In this document: piece by piece, positions 1 to 9,356 of the stretch
Layout: each line of letters opens with the position of its first letter
How positions within the stretch are numbered: the stretch's first letter is position 1
Source of the DNA: JAPPFW01 sp965200835
GTDB lineage: Bacteria; Actinomycetota; Acidimicrobiia; Spongiisociales; Spongiisociaceae
Direction: 5' to 3'
Assembly (NCBI GenBank): GCA_965200835.1
Contig: OZ241390.1
Location: 2,170,001-2,234,000 of the forward strand
DNA: 64,000 nucleotides
Translations under genes and position numbers: made by a program
Notes under the pieces: generated by a model
What the model was told of the DNA's origin: nothing
Databases searched by the model: none
What the model saw: only the letters and a program-made list of their open reading frames with translations

Positions 1-1073
1 GCCAGGAAGTCGTGGCGGGCCGAGGCGATCACGTCGGCTGCGACCCATCCGATGTCGCACACCCCGTCGTCTGCCGCGCTTGGGCAGGACTCCGCGCTGA
101 TGGCGGCAGTACCGGGCCGCTGGTCCCACTCCTCGCCACCTTCGCGTCCGAGCGGATTCGAGTCGTCGATGGTGTTCTCGACTCCTACCCACACCACGTT
201 GCCGCCGGGGCGGAGAGCGGTGATGTACGAGCTAGGGGTCCATGTGTAGGCCACCATCGGCTCGCCCGCATCAGCCTTGGCAGTGGCCTCGGCGAACATG
301 GCGTCGTAGCCAGCCAGGACCTGCTCGATGTTCTCCCATCCGGAGAAGGCGATCTGGCTCTGGATGATGTCATCACAGGTCCAGGACTCGGGACATCCGT
401 AGATGTCGGCAATTCCGTTACCCGGGTTGGGATCCTGCGCATCGTAAGCGGCGATCGCGTCGGGGTTGTTGTTTAGGTCGTCGAGGGTCTCGATACCGTA
501 CTCCTCCGCGAAGGCCTTGGTGATCAAGTATCCCTGCAGGCCGCCGGCGATCATCAGCTCACCGACCCGCCTGACATGCTCACCAACCAGGGAGCCGTCC
601 GGCATCTCGGCTGCCAGCCAGCTGTTGTGACCCGGATACCAGCTGTTGACCCAGAAGTCTGCCTCGCCCTGAGCCATTGCCAGGTAGGCCAGGCTAGGGC
701 CAAGTTCCAGTTCGGCCGGATCGCTTACCTCATATCCGAGCAACTGCATCATCTGGCGCATCAACTCGGCTTGGAAGTAACCGGTGGACCAGTTGGCGCG
801 CGCCATGGTGACGCTCACACCTTCACCGGGAAGTCCCATGTCCTCCTCCATCATGGCCTCCTCTTCGGCCATCATGGCTTCGGCTTCGGCCATCATGGCT
901 TCGGCTTCGGCCATCATGGCTTCGGCTTCGGCCATCATGGCGTCGGCTTCTTCCATCATGGAGTCGTCCATCATCGCGGCAGTAGTGGTTGTGTCGGCCT
1001 CGTCACCACCACAAGCGGCCGCGACCAGAGCAAGCACACATAGCCCCGTAAGGATCCTTATACGTGTCTTCAT
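1..1073 (-). CDS. Glycine betaine/proline-type ABC substrate-binding lipoprotein (partial, 3' end outside window)
   Basis: Periplasmic/cell-surface solute receptor for a quaternary-amine ABC importer (OpuAC family). The start is ATG at 1073; 357 codons are visible before the window edge. Residues 1-21 form a lipoprotein signal ending in a lipobox (LVAAAC), so the mature protein is lipid anchored. Residues about 34-75 are a Met/Glu/Ala heptad spacer (repeats of MMAEAEA). The binding domain then starts with VTMARANWSTGYFQ and contains DFWVNSWYPGHNSW and TWTPSSY, with the aromatic residues expected of a betaine cage. It is paralogous to each half of the double-domain receptor at 3573-5879. It is the last visible gene of the minus-strand operon that begins with the ATPase at 9356, and lies 131 bp after the permease at 1205-3346. 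Exact ligand (glycine betaine, proline betaine, choline) is not determinable here. Confidence 0.88.
   Translation of the reverse strand, partial: MKTRIRILTGLCVLALVAAACGGDEADTTTTAAMMDDSMMEEADAMMAEAEAMMAEAEAMMAEAEAMMAEEEAMMEEDMGLPGEGVSVTMARANWSTGYFQAELMRQMMQLLGYEVSDPAELELGPSLAYLAMAQGEADFWVNSWYPGHNSWLAAEMPDGSLVGEHVRRVGELMIAGGLQGYLITKAFAEEYGIETLDDLNNNPDAIAAYDAQDPNPGNGIADIYGCPESWTCDDIIQSQIAFSGWENIEQVLAGYDAMFAEATAKADAGEPMVAYTWTPSSYITALRPGGNVVWVGVENTIDDSNPLGREGGEEWDQRPGTAAISAESCPSAADDGVCDIGWVAADVIASARHDFL
850..954 (-). repeat. Five 21-bp tandem repeats in lipoprotein spacer
   Basis: Five consecutive 21-bp units beginning ATCATGGC on the plus strand, three of them identical (871-933). They encode repeats of MMAEAEA on the minus strand, between the lipid anchor and the binding domain. 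The period is a multiple of 3, so unit number can change without breaking the reading frame. Confidence 0.9.
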
Positions 1074-1204
1074 TGTTCTCCTTTCCTGTCTATCTCCATA
1101 CATCGGAACTCAAGGCAATCAATCCCTGAGATCACGGGTACGGGTTATTACATTCCCTTCTATCGAGCCCTGACCACTTAGGAAGAGTCGTTCCTTCAGC
1201 GGTA

Positions 1205-3346
1205 CTAGGGGGTCTGCATTGTTTTCACATCGCGCTCCAGCGGATCTTGATAGACCCTGGATCGACGATATTCGGTCAGAACCTGTCTCGCAGAGGCAAC
1301 AATCAGCACACCTGCGACCACGGTCAAGAAGGTACCGATTCCGCTGACGTACTTTACATGGCCCGAACGCACATGGGTAAAGACCCACGCCAAGCCGATA
1401 CCTGCCAGACCGGCGCCGATTGCAGCGGTCATTGCGCACCATCGCCACCTCCGCCTTCCGTCATCACCGAAGACGCCGGCTGCAGGAAGGCTGGTCAGCA
1501 GAGCGAGGCCTCCGACTATCAGTGCCCAGATTCCCAAGCGGGCTCCCTCGTCGCTTATCCCGTCGATGACCCTTACCCCGGTTTGGGTAGCTCGGGCACG
1601 TAGACTCAGCATGTCTGCGGCGATGGCAGCGCTGTCCTCTGGATTCTCGATGGCACGCCTCTCGAGTTCGTCGATCTCTGCCTGTATCTCAGGTGTGATC
1701 ACTTCTTCTACCCGCTCGTCCCAGCTCCATCCTGAGATGACTCCCAGTATGAGCACGCCCGTGGCGAACACAACACCCGCAAGCTGTCCCCAGGCGATCC
1801 CTTGAGGTAATGGGTGAAGGGGAGAGTGGTCGGCCACCATGATCCACCAGACAGCGCCGATGGAGGCGATGGCTCCAGCCGCGATGGCAAGGTACACACC
1901 CGGACCGGTGCCCGGATCGACCGCGCCAGCGGCTAACCCGGCCTCGGCAATCGATTGTGCCATCCAATGAGCGACCGCAGTAATCAGCAGTGCGATGGCT
2001 GCGATGACCGCGCCGTCGGCAGCCAGCCACCTCGGCATTCGACCAGGCCGTAATCCGGAACCCGCCACCGCAAGTATGACGAAAAGGCCGAGAGCCAGCA
2101 CGATGATGCCGAACCACGATCCTCCCGAGGCATCCAATCCGGTAAACGCCTGGCCCACCAGCTCACCATCGAGGGACGCATCCCTCCAGCGACTCCAAGC
2201 ACTGATCTTTCCAGCATCCGACGTCCAGGGCATAAGCGTGCTGGCAATAGCGATCGCACCCCCGGCTAGTGCCACCGCCATCGCCATCCGCTCACGAAGC
2301 AGGATTGGCGCGTATTCCACTGCCTCCTGGTGCTTGACGATGGCCGGCGGGCCCTCGTCCGGCAGTAACGCTTCGGGATCACGCCGATGTTTCCATGCCA
2401 GCCGGATACGCGTGACGAAACCGACAGACTCGGTTCCCTCACGCTGGGACATACGGTCGAGCACAACCGCCACTAGGAAGAAGGCCAGGCCGGCCGATGC
2501 ACCCAGACCGACATTCTGATTGTTGATGGCGCGGAACAGCAGCCTACCCAGTCCCGCCGCGCCCATGATGGCAGCCACACCTAGCATCGAGATGGACAGC
2601 AATAGGGTCTGGTTAATTCCGGTCATGATGGCAGGCCGTGCCAGCGGGATCTGAACATCGAACAGGACCCGCCTCTCCGAGGCTCCGTAGGCCCGTGAAG
2701 CTTCGACGACATCAGGTGCTACCTGGCGAATCCCCAGGTTCGTGAGGCGAATGAGGGGAGGAATGGCATAGACCATCGTTACCATCGTGGCCGACACTTC
2801 ACCGAGTCCGAAGAACCAGATAAAGGGCAGCATGAAGACAAAGGAGTGAACTACCTGCATTGCATCGAGGATCGGCCTCGTTACGTTCCACACGCTATCC
2901 ATCCGACCACACGCGATCCCTACCGGGATGCCAATTACCACACATAGGAACACCGCCACACCGATAAATCCAAGGGTGGCGGCGGTCTCTCGCCAGTACT
3001 GGTCACCCAGCAAGCCGCAGATGAATAGAGCCACGGTGACGGACGAGGCGAGTTTCAGGTCTCGGGCCAGCCACGCCAGGAGGGCGACTGCTAGCACGAC
3101 CCAGATCCACGGAATCTCGACCAGAAAGTCTCGGACGAACCTACGGATCAGGAAGTCGAATGGCCACGCCAGTATGTCGAGGAGGGTTCCGAGATTGACG
3201 GCGATCCACCTAGCGGCCTGTTCCATCCAATCGCCGAATGGAATGCGCCACTGATCGAGCAGGTCGTTGTTCCAGATGCTGATCCGTTGAGACTCTTCGA
3301 CCGTGGCCTGAGCGAGCAACGCGACTGATTGGGTCAGCGGACTCAT
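1205..3346 (-). CDS. ProW-type betaine ABC permease with long C-terminal membrane extension
   Basis: Inner-membrane permease of the betaine importer, 713 aa. Residues about 60-310 match the ProW/OpuAB fold: an N-terminal amphipathic part, several membrane helices, and the EAA-type coupling loop (VVEASRAYGASERRVLFDVQ). ProW-type permeases are normally about 280-355 aa, so the last 370 or so residues are extra. They hold about six to eight hydrophobic segments and a charged stretch near residues 560-600 (EVITPEIQAEIDELERRA). The neighbouring permease 5998-8136 has the same architecture and the same VITPE.QAEID motif. The gene lies downstream of the double-domain receptor gene after a 226-bp gap containing a strong hairpin. 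The function of the extension is unknown; it may be regulatory or an accessory membrane domain. Confidence 0.88.
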   Translation of the reverse strand: MSPLTQSVALLAQATVEESQRISIWNNDLLDQWRIPFGDWMEQAARWIAVNLGTLLDILAWPFDFLIRRFVRDFLVEIPWIWVVLAVALLAWLARDLKLASSVTVALFICGLLGDQYWRETAATLGFIGVAVFLCVVIGIPVGIACGRMDSVWNVTRPILDAMQVVHSFVFMLPFIWFFGLGEVSATMVTMVYAIPPLIRLTNLGIRQVAPDVVEASRAYGASERRVLFDVQIPLARPAIMTGINQTLLLSISMLGVAAIMGAAGLGRLLFRAINNQNVGLGASAGLAFFLVAVVLDRMSQREGTESVGFVTRIRLAWKHRRDPEALLPDEGPPAIVKHQEAVEYAPILLRERMAMAVALAGGAIAIASTLMPWTSDAGKISAWSRWRDASLDGELVGQAFTGLDASGGSWFGIIVLALGLFVILAVAGSGLRPGRMPRWLAADGAVIAAIALLITAVAHWMAQSIAEAGLAAGAVDPGTGPGVYLAIAAGAIASIGAVWWIMVADHSPLHPLPQGIAWGQLAGVVFATGVLILGVISGWSWDERVEEVITPEIQAEIDELERRAIENPEDSAAIAADMLSLRARATQTGVRVIDGISDEGARLGIWALIVGGLALLTSLPAAGVFGDDGRRRWRWCAMTAAIGAGLAGIGLAWVFTHVRSGHVKYVSGIGTFLTVVAGVLIVASARQVLTEYRRSRVYQDPLERDVKTMQTP

Positions 3347-3512
3347 GCGTATGTCTCCTGATCTAGGCTATCGATAACCTGAATCACACCTCTGTTCCCT
3401 CCGCTCCGGCCATGACCCACCTGCCAGCATGAAGGTTACCCGCCCGGCGGTTCCTGTCTGCAATCGGAGATTGCGGTCCGCTACACATCAGAGGCATCGT
3501 CGATGCAACGCG

Positions 3513-3545
3513 AAGGAGGAGCGCCCGGTGTGGGCGCCCCTCCTT
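3513..3545 (-). terminator. Strong hairpin between receptor and permease genes
   Basis: Two 14-nt arms (3513-3526 and 3532-3545) pair with one mismatch around a 5-nt loop, 28 bp past the stop of the double-domain receptor. On the minus strand no run of T follows it, so it is more likely a partial terminator or an mRNA-stabilising 3' structure. Such elements commonly keep receptor mRNA above permease mRNA in ABC operons. Confidence 0.6.
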
Positions 3546-3572
3546 GCATAGTTCCTGTGAAGTGTTCTTGGA

Positions 3573-5879
3573 TCAGCCAGCCAGGCGGGCTGATCTTAGC
3601 CAGGAGTCAGCCACGGTCCGGTTGTTGGTGATCCATTCTGCTGCGTGTGCTTTGATGTCGTCCTCGGTGCTTTCGCCGCCTTGCATGCGGACGTTTTGGA
3701 GGGCTACATCGATCGGGTTGATGGTGAAGAGCTCGAACAGTCTGGCTGCGGCCGGGTTGGCGGCCAGGAAGTCGTTGTTGGCGATCACTGCAATGTCCGC
3801 CGCGTCCCATCCGAGGAGGCAGGGGTCGGTGGTGCACTGGTTACCGATCGACTTGGCGCCTTCTATCTGGGTGGGGGACACGTCGGGGTTGTCGTGGATG
3901 GATACCCACACCGCGTTGTCGCCCGGTCGCAGGTCGCTCACGTAGTGAGACGGCGCCCAGGTATAGACCAGATACGGTTCCCCGGCTGCGTCCTTAGCAA
4001 CCGCGTCCACGATCATGGCGTCATAACCGCCGATGTCGAACTGTTCGATGTTGGTCCAACCGGCGTTCTCGATCCAGGAGTTGATGTTGGCATGACATCC
4101 CCACCCTTCCGGGCAGCCGTAGATCTGAAGAACCCCGTCACCGGGTGAAGCATCAGCCGACTCGTAGATCGCGAACAGGTCCGGATCCGACAGCATGGCA
4201 TCGAGAGTCGTCAAACCATTCGCGTCGGCGAATGCCTTGTTGGTGATCAGACCCTGGACACCGGAGCGGGCCATCTCGTTACCCAACCGGGTTACATGCT
4301 CACTCACCAAAGACCCATCCGGCATCTCACCGGCCAGGAAACTGTTGTGGTTCGGCAACCACGAGTTAGCCCAGAAGTCGAACTCACCGTTGGCCATCGC
4401 CACATACGCATTCGAAGGTGCCAACTCCAGATCAGCCGGATCATTCACCTCATAACCCAACTCACCCAACAACGCCGCAAAAATAGCCGCCTGCATATAG
4501 CCAGTAGACCAATTAGCCCTAGCCATAGTCACCGACACCCCATCACCCGGTGTCTCATCGACCGGAACCCGAGCCAACGCCAACCACTCGTCAACGGTGG
4601 CGCGGTTGTTGGTGATCCATTCTGCTGCGTGTGCTTTGATGTCGTCCTCGGTGCTTTCGCCGCCTTGCATGCGGACGTTTTGGAGGGCTACATCGATCGG
4701 GTTGATGGTGAAGAGCTCGAACAGTCTGGCTGCGGCCGGGTTGGCGGCCAGGAAGTCGTTGTTGGCGATCACTGCAATGTCCGCCGCGTCCCATCCGAGG
4801 AGGCAGGGGTCGGTGGTGCACTGGTTACCGATCGACTTGGCGCCTTCTATCTGGGTGGGGGACACGTCGGGGTTGTCGTGGATGGATACCCACACCGCGT
4901 TGTCGCCCGGTCGCAGGTCGCTCACGTAGTGAGACGGCGCCCAGGTATAGACCAGATACGGTTCCCCGGCTGCGTCCTTAGCAACCGCGTCCACGATCAT
5001 GGCGTCATAACCGCCGATGTCGAACTGTTCGATGTTGGTCCAACCGGCGTTCTCGATCCAGGAGTTGATGTTGGCATGACATCCCCACCCTTCCGGGCAG
5101 CCGTAGATCTGAAGAACCCCGTCACCGGGTGAAGCATCAGCCGACTCGTAGATCGCGAACAGGTCCGGATCCGACAGCATGGCATCGAGAGTCGTCAAAC
5201 CATTCGCGTCGGCGAATGCCTTGTTGGTGATCAGACCCTGGACACCGGAGCGGGCCATCTCGTTACCCAACCGGGTTACATGCTCACTCACCAAAGACCC
5301 ATCCGGCATCTCACCGGCCAGGAAACTGTTGTGGTTCGGCAACCACGAGTTAGCCCAGAAGTCGAACTCACCGTTGGCCATCGCCACATACGCATTCGAA
5401 GGTGCCAACTCCAGATCAGCCGGATCATTCACCTCATAACCCAACTCACCCAACAACGCCGCAAAAATAGCCGCCTGCATATAGCCAGTAGACCAATTAG
5501 CCCTAGCCATAGTCACCGACACCCCATCACCTGGGCGCGCCGTAGCCTCGGCCAGTTCCTCCTGGACTACTTCCAGCTCGCCCTCGGCGTCTTGTAGTTC
5601 CGCCTCGGCTTCATCCAGGGCCATCTGGGCTTCTTCCAGGGCCATCTGGGCTTCTTCCCCACCGGCGGCGGCGGCGGCCGCTTCGGCTTCCTCTAGGGCG
5701 GCCTGAGCAGCAGCTAACTCGGCTTCGGCTTCTGCTAGTGCGGCCTCCGCGGCATCCTGGCCGCTAGTGTCCATGGCCGTGGTAGCAGTCGTCTCCGGCG
5801 TGGCGTCATCGCCTCCGCAGGCCACAGCCAGCAGTCCGAGCACCGCCAGCACCGCTAGGACGTTTCTCATCCGTTTCAT
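3573..5879 (-). CDS. Betaine ABC binding lipoprotein with two identical tandem binding domains
   Basis: Surface receptor of the betaine importer, 768 aa from ATG 5879, chosen because GGAGG lies just upstream and the signal peptide then starts with MKRMRN. The lipobox is GLLAVAC (Cys21). Residues about 37-112 are an Ala/Glu-rich predicted coiled coil. Two OpuAC-type domains follow, about 117-426 and 445-753, with the same amino-acid sequence throughout. They are joined by a short linker containing ARVPVDET. Each contains ARANWSTGYMQ, DFWANSWLPNHNS and YTWAPSHY. Usual family members have one such domain (about 300 aa). Ligand-binding residues are present in both halves, so both may bind. The 3' end diverges from the first copy only in the last 15 or so codons. 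An assembly artefact cannot be excluded. Confidence 0.88.
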   Translation of the reverse strand: MKRMRNVLAVLAVLGLLAVACGGDDATPETTATTAMDTSGQDAAEAALAEAEAELAAAQAALEEAEAAAAAAGGEEAQMALEEAQMALDEAEAELQDAEGELEVVQEELAEATARPGDGVSVTMARANWSTGYMQAAIFAALLGELGYEVNDPADLELAPSNAYVAMANGEFDFWANSWLPNHNSFLAGEMPDGSLVSEHVTRLGNEMARSGVQGLITNKAFADANGLTTLDAMLSDPDLFAIYESADASPGDGVLQIYGCPEGWGCHANINSWIENAGWTNIEQFDIGGYDAMIVDAVAKDAAGEPYLVYTWAPSHYVSDLRPGDNAVWVSIHDNPDVSPTQIEGAKSIGNQCTTDPCLLGWDAADIAVIANNDFLAANPAAARLFELFTINPIDVALQNVRMQGGESTEDDIKAHAAEWITNNRATVDEWLALARVPVDETPGDGVSVTMARANWSTGYMQAAIFAALLGELGYEVNDPADLELAPSNAYVAMANGEFDFWANSWLPNHNSFLAGEMPDGSLVSEHVTRLGNEMARSGVQGLITNKAFADANGLTTLDAMLSDPDLFAIYESADASPGDGVLQIYGCPEGWGCHANINSWIENAGWTNIEQFDIGGYDAMIVDAVAKDAAGEPYLVYTWAPSHYVSDLRPGDNAVWVSIHDNPDVSPTQIEGAKSIGNQCTTDPCLLGWDAADIAVIANNDFLAANPAAARLFELFTINPIDVALQNVRMQGGESTEDDIKAHAAEWITNNRTVADSWLRSARLAG
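3619..5531. repeat. 984-bp tandem duplication (929 bp identical) inside receptor gene
   Basis: Bases 3619-4547 and 4603-5531 read as identical, offset by exactly 984 bp (328 codons); the 55 bp between them is the linker. Outside these limits the sequences differ at once (4548 C against 5532 T, and the bases before 3619/4603). Identity at silent positions implies a very recent duplication, ongoing gene conversion, or an assembly duplication. Confidence 0.9.
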
Positions 5880-5997
5880 CGGTCCTCCTTGTTTAGATGA
5901 ACTTCGGTTGCGCCGGGTTCCCCGGGTCATTTCGACCGCACTCTGGAACCTGCCTGGTTGCTGTCCTGCTCTCCATCCTGATAGCCGCCATCACCCA

Positions 5998-8136
5998 TCA
6001 GGCAGTAGCCGACAGCCCCTGTTCGAGCTGTTCTTGGGTCGCGTACACTTCCGTCCTTCGGAACTCCTGAAGGACACCCCGTGAGGACATGACCAGCAGG
6101 AATCCGGCTAGCAGGCACAGGAATGCGCCCGGCCCGCTGACGAAGTTGGGGTCCGAAGTCCTCACCAGCGAGGCGATCCAGCCAGCCGAGACCGCCATCA
6201 TCCCTACCCCCAAAGCTGCGATGGCAGTGCTCCAAATCCAGCGCCGGCGCTCACCAGAGCCGAACAGACCAGCCGCCGGGAGGCTGAACAGCAGGCCTAG
6301 GACCCCCATCCCGAGGGCCAGGACCCCTAGGCCCGGCCCCTCCGCAGTAAAGCCATTCAGATGTACGGGATTCTTACGCTGCGCCTCCTCGGTCAGTGCC
6401 ACGATGGTAATAGCGTTCTGTCCCGCGCGGCTTGGATCATCCCGACCTTCCTTGGTCAGCCGATCGATCTCCGCCTGAAGCTCGGGTGTTATCACCGACT
6501 CAGCCCGTGAGTCGACCGACCAGGATGACAGGCTGGCCACCGCCAGCAGGCCCAAGATGACCATCGTCAAGGCGACCCGGCTGACCGACACCTTGTCGGC
6601 CATCGGACGGAGCTGGCTATAGGGGGCGACCCCGATCCAGAAGGCGGAACCGACCACCGCCACAATTCCGCCCGCCAGCGCGATCCACACTCCGATCCCG
6701 TCCAGATAAGCTACCGCATCGGGGTGGGGATCTATCCAAACATAGCTGCTGGAGGCGGCCAGAACACCGAGTGAGGCCAACAAAGCACCGTCGGCGCCGA
6801 ACCACCGGGCGACGCCGCCCGGTTTGGTGAGGGTGGCTAGTCCTGCCCCCACGACTACGAGGCTGGTTGCCAGCACGACCAAACCAAAGAAGCTGCCCCC
6901 CTCGGCGGCGAGCCCACCGAATACCTGCCCTGCTCGGTCCAGATCCCCGTCCCGACCGTATCCGGAGATCAGGCCCGAGTCCTGTCCCCACGGCAGGAAC
7001 ACCGAGACCAGTGCGACCAGTCCCCCGACTGTCGCGACCAGAGCTCCGGCGCGCTCCAGGGTTCCCACTGGTGCCGGCACACCACCAGAGGCAAGGGCAC
7101 CAGTGTCGGGACCATCCTCCGTCTTAGTGGCCTCCAAGAGAACCTCGGGATCCCGCCTATGTTGCCAAGCCAGTCGGATGCGGGCAAAGAATCTAGTGCC
7201 CTCCCCGGCTTCGGTCTGGGAGAGGCGGTCGAGCACGACCGCCACGATGAACAGGGCCAGACCCGAAGTGACCGAAAGCGGAGTGTCAAGGTTGAGCAGA
7301 CCCCTATACAACAAGAGGCCGAGACCGCTGGCTCCCATGATGGCCGCGATTCCGATCATCGAAATCGAAAGCAGCAGCGTCTGGTTGAGCCCGGTCATGA
7401 TGGCGGGGCGGGCCAGAGGAAGCTGGACGTCCAGCAGCACCCGCATCTTCGATGCCCCGTACGCCCGGGCGGCCTCGACCACGTCACCTGGTACTTGGCG
7501 GATACCGAGATTGGTCAGCCGGATCAGCGGCGGTACGGCGAATACCATGGTCACCATGGTGGCCGGCTCGGGACCGAGACCGAAGAAGAAGATGAAGGGG
7601 ATGATATAGACGAAGGCGTGGACGACCTGCATGGCGTCGAGCACTGGGCGCACTACCTTCCAAACCCCATCGATGCGGCCACACAACACCCCTATCGGTA
7701 TGCCTATGACGGCCCCCATCACCACCGCCACCACGACCAGTCCGATGGTGGAAACGGTCTGTTCCCAGAACTCGTTTCCCAGCAGTCCGCACATGGCCAA
7801 TAGGAGGGACAGCCCAATCCCGAACCTCAGGTTGCGGGTGATCGTGCCGATTACCGCCACCGCGCCACACACCAGGATCCAGGGCATGTCGGTGATTTCC
7901 CACCACGGGTGGTATTCGGGTCCGTTGACGAAGTTACGGAATAGGAACGAAAACGGCCACTTGATAGCGTCGAGCACCGTTCCCAGATTGGCGATGCTCC
8001 AGTTTATGAGCTCCTCCATCCATGAGCCGAAAGGTATCTCCCACGAGTCGAGGACCTTGTTGTCCCAGAACGGAGCGCTTTCGTCAGGGGCCGAGCCCTG
8101 GGCGAGGATGGCGGTCAGGTGGGTTACGACGGTCAT
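5998..8136 (-). CDS. Second ProW-type betaine ABC permease with long C-terminal membrane extension
   Basis: Inner-membrane permease, 712 aa, paralogous to 1205-3346. The ProW core includes MQVVHAFVYIIPFIFFFGLG and the coupling loop DVVEAARAYGASKMRVLLDV at about residues 215-235. The remaining 370 residues are an extra membrane region like that of its paralogue, including ESVITPELQAEIDRL. It overlaps the ATPase gene by 4 bp (ATGA at 8133-8136), so the two are translationally coupled. One ATPase with two permeases suggests that both permeases share the ATPase, or that they form a heterodimer. The ligand is inferred only from family. Confidence 0.9.
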   Translation of the reverse strand: MTVVTHLTAILAQGSAPDESAPFWDNKVLDSWEIPFGSWMEELINWSIANLGTVLDAIKWPFSFLFRNFVNGPEYHPWWEITDMPWILVCGAVAVIGTITRNLRFGIGLSLLLAMCGLLGNEFWEQTVSTIGLVVVAVVMGAVIGIPIGVLCGRIDGVWKVVRPVLDAMQVVHAFVYIIPFIFFFGLGPEPATMVTMVFAVPPLIRLTNLGIRQVPGDVVEAARAYGASKMRVLLDVQLPLARPAIMTGLNQTLLLSISMIGIAAIMGASGLGLLLYRGLLNLDTPLSVTSGLALFIVAVVLDRLSQTEAGEGTRFFARIRLAWQHRRDPEVLLEATKTEDGPDTGALASGGVPAPVGTLERAGALVATVGGLVALVSVFLPWGQDSGLISGYGRDGDLDRAGQVFGGLAAEGGSFFGLVVLATSLVVVGAGLATLTKPGGVARWFGADGALLASLGVLAASSSYVWIDPHPDAVAYLDGIGVWIALAGGIVAVVGSAFWIGVAPYSQLRPMADKVSVSRVALTMVILGLLAVASLSSWSVDSRAESVITPELQAEIDRLTKEGRDDPSRAGQNAITIVALTEEAQRKNPVHLNGFTAEGPGLGVLALGMGVLGLLFSLPAAGLFGSGERRRWIWSTAIAALGVGMMAVSAGWIASLVRTSDPNFVSGPGAFLCLLAGFLLVMSSRGVLQEFRRTEVYATQEQLEQGLSATA

Positions 8137-9356
8137 AGGTAGGTTTCCCGCTCGAACCCGTCGATGAGCCGCTCGACCCGGCCCATCTCCTCCATGATCT
8201 TGCGGGGGTCGAGATTGCCCACCAATGCACCGACCGAGTCGACCACCGCGATCGGCAATCCTCGACCGGCCGCTGCGTACACGTCGTTGAGGTGGGTATG
8301 GCGGGTGGTGATTTCGAAGTCGGTGCGCAGCGCGGTAGCCAGCGACCCGGTGCCCTCTCCGGAAGCCTTTAGCCCGTCACTCATGGTCAGCAGATGGGTG
8401 GGGCGACCGATGCCGTCGACCGCGAATGCTCCGGTCCGCTCACCCAGCTGGCTGATAGCGGACTGGAGGTTCATGGCCACGTCTATAGGGTCGAGCTCGT
8501 CCATAACGTCCCCGACCTCTATCACCCGGCCCTGATCCACGTCCTGCACGAACTCGGCTACGTAGGCGGTGGCGGGTTCGGTGAGGATCTCCTCGGGAGT
8601 ACCGATCTGGACCATCGCGCCGTCCCGCATGATGCACACCCGGTCGCCGATCCGCAGTGCCTCGTTTAGATCGTGGGTGATGAACAGGATGGTCTTCCGG
8701 AGCTCGTTCTGGATGTCCATCAGCTCGTCCTGCATCTGGCGGCGGATCAAGGGATCGAGCGCCGAGAATGCTTCGTCCATGAGCAAGACGTCCGGGTCCG
8801 ACGCCAGGGCGCGGGCCAGCCCGACCCGCTGCTGCATGCCGCCGGAGAGCTCACTGGGCAAATTGCGGGCGTAAGGCTGCAAGCCGACCAGGGACAGGGC
8901 CTTCATCGAGGCTGCGTCGCGTTCCTGCTTGTCGACCTTCTGGACCTTCAGTCCGTAGCCGACGTTGTCGATCACATTGCGGTGGGGGAAGAGGGCGAAG
9001 TGCTGGAACACCATCCCCATCTTTTCCCGCCGGAATCGCTGCAGCTGGGTTCCCTCCAGCTGCTGGACGTCCACCCCGTCGACCCAGACCTCTCCGGCGG
9101 TGGCTTCGAGCAGCTTGTTGACGGTACGGAGCACGGTGGACTTGCCCGATCCGGACAGGCCCATCACCACGAAGATCTCTCCGGGGGCCACCGAGAAGGA
9201 GATATTGTTGATGCCGACCACATGACCCGACTGGCGCTGGACCTCGTCCTTGCTGAGGCCTGCCTTGACGAGGTCGAAGGCGCGACCGTGCGGTTGCGGT
9301 CCGAAGATCTTGTAGACGTTCTCCATACGTATCAGTTCCTGGCCTGTTTCAACCAC
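8133..9356 (-). CDS. proV: Glycine betaine/proline ABC transporter ATPase with tandem CBS region
   Basis: Cytoplasmic ATPase energising betaine uptake, 407 aa. Walker A is GLSGSGKST (about residue 68), the signature LSGGMQQR, Walker B VLLMDEAFSALD, and the switch histidine is in FITHD. After about residue 275 comes a CBS-like region, which in ProV/OpuAA proteins senses ionic strength or nucleotides and so links transport to osmotic state. The length matches the family (about 400 aa). It is the promoter-proximal gene of the minus-strand operon and is divergent from the formate ligase gene. All catalytic motifs are intact. Confidence 0.94.
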   Translation of the reverse strand: MVETGQELIRMENVYKIFGPQPHGRAFDLVKAGLSKDEVQRQSGHVVGINNISFSVAPGEIFVVMGLSGSGKSTVLRTVNKLLEATAGEVWVDGVDVQQLEGTQLQRFRREKMGMVFQHFALFPHRNVIDNVGYGLKVQKVDKQERDAASMKALSLVGLQPYARNLPSELSGGMQQRVGLARALASDPDVLLMDEAFSALDPLIRRQMQDELMDIQNELRKTILFITHDLNEALRIGDRVCIMRDGAMVQIGTPEEILTEPATAYVAEFVQDVDQGRVIEVGDVMDELDPIDVAMNLQSAISQLGERTGAFAVDGIGRPTHLLTMSDGLKASGEGTGSLATALRTDFEITTRHTHLNDVYAAAGRGLPIAVVDSVGALVGNLDPRKIMEEMGRVERLIDGFERETYL

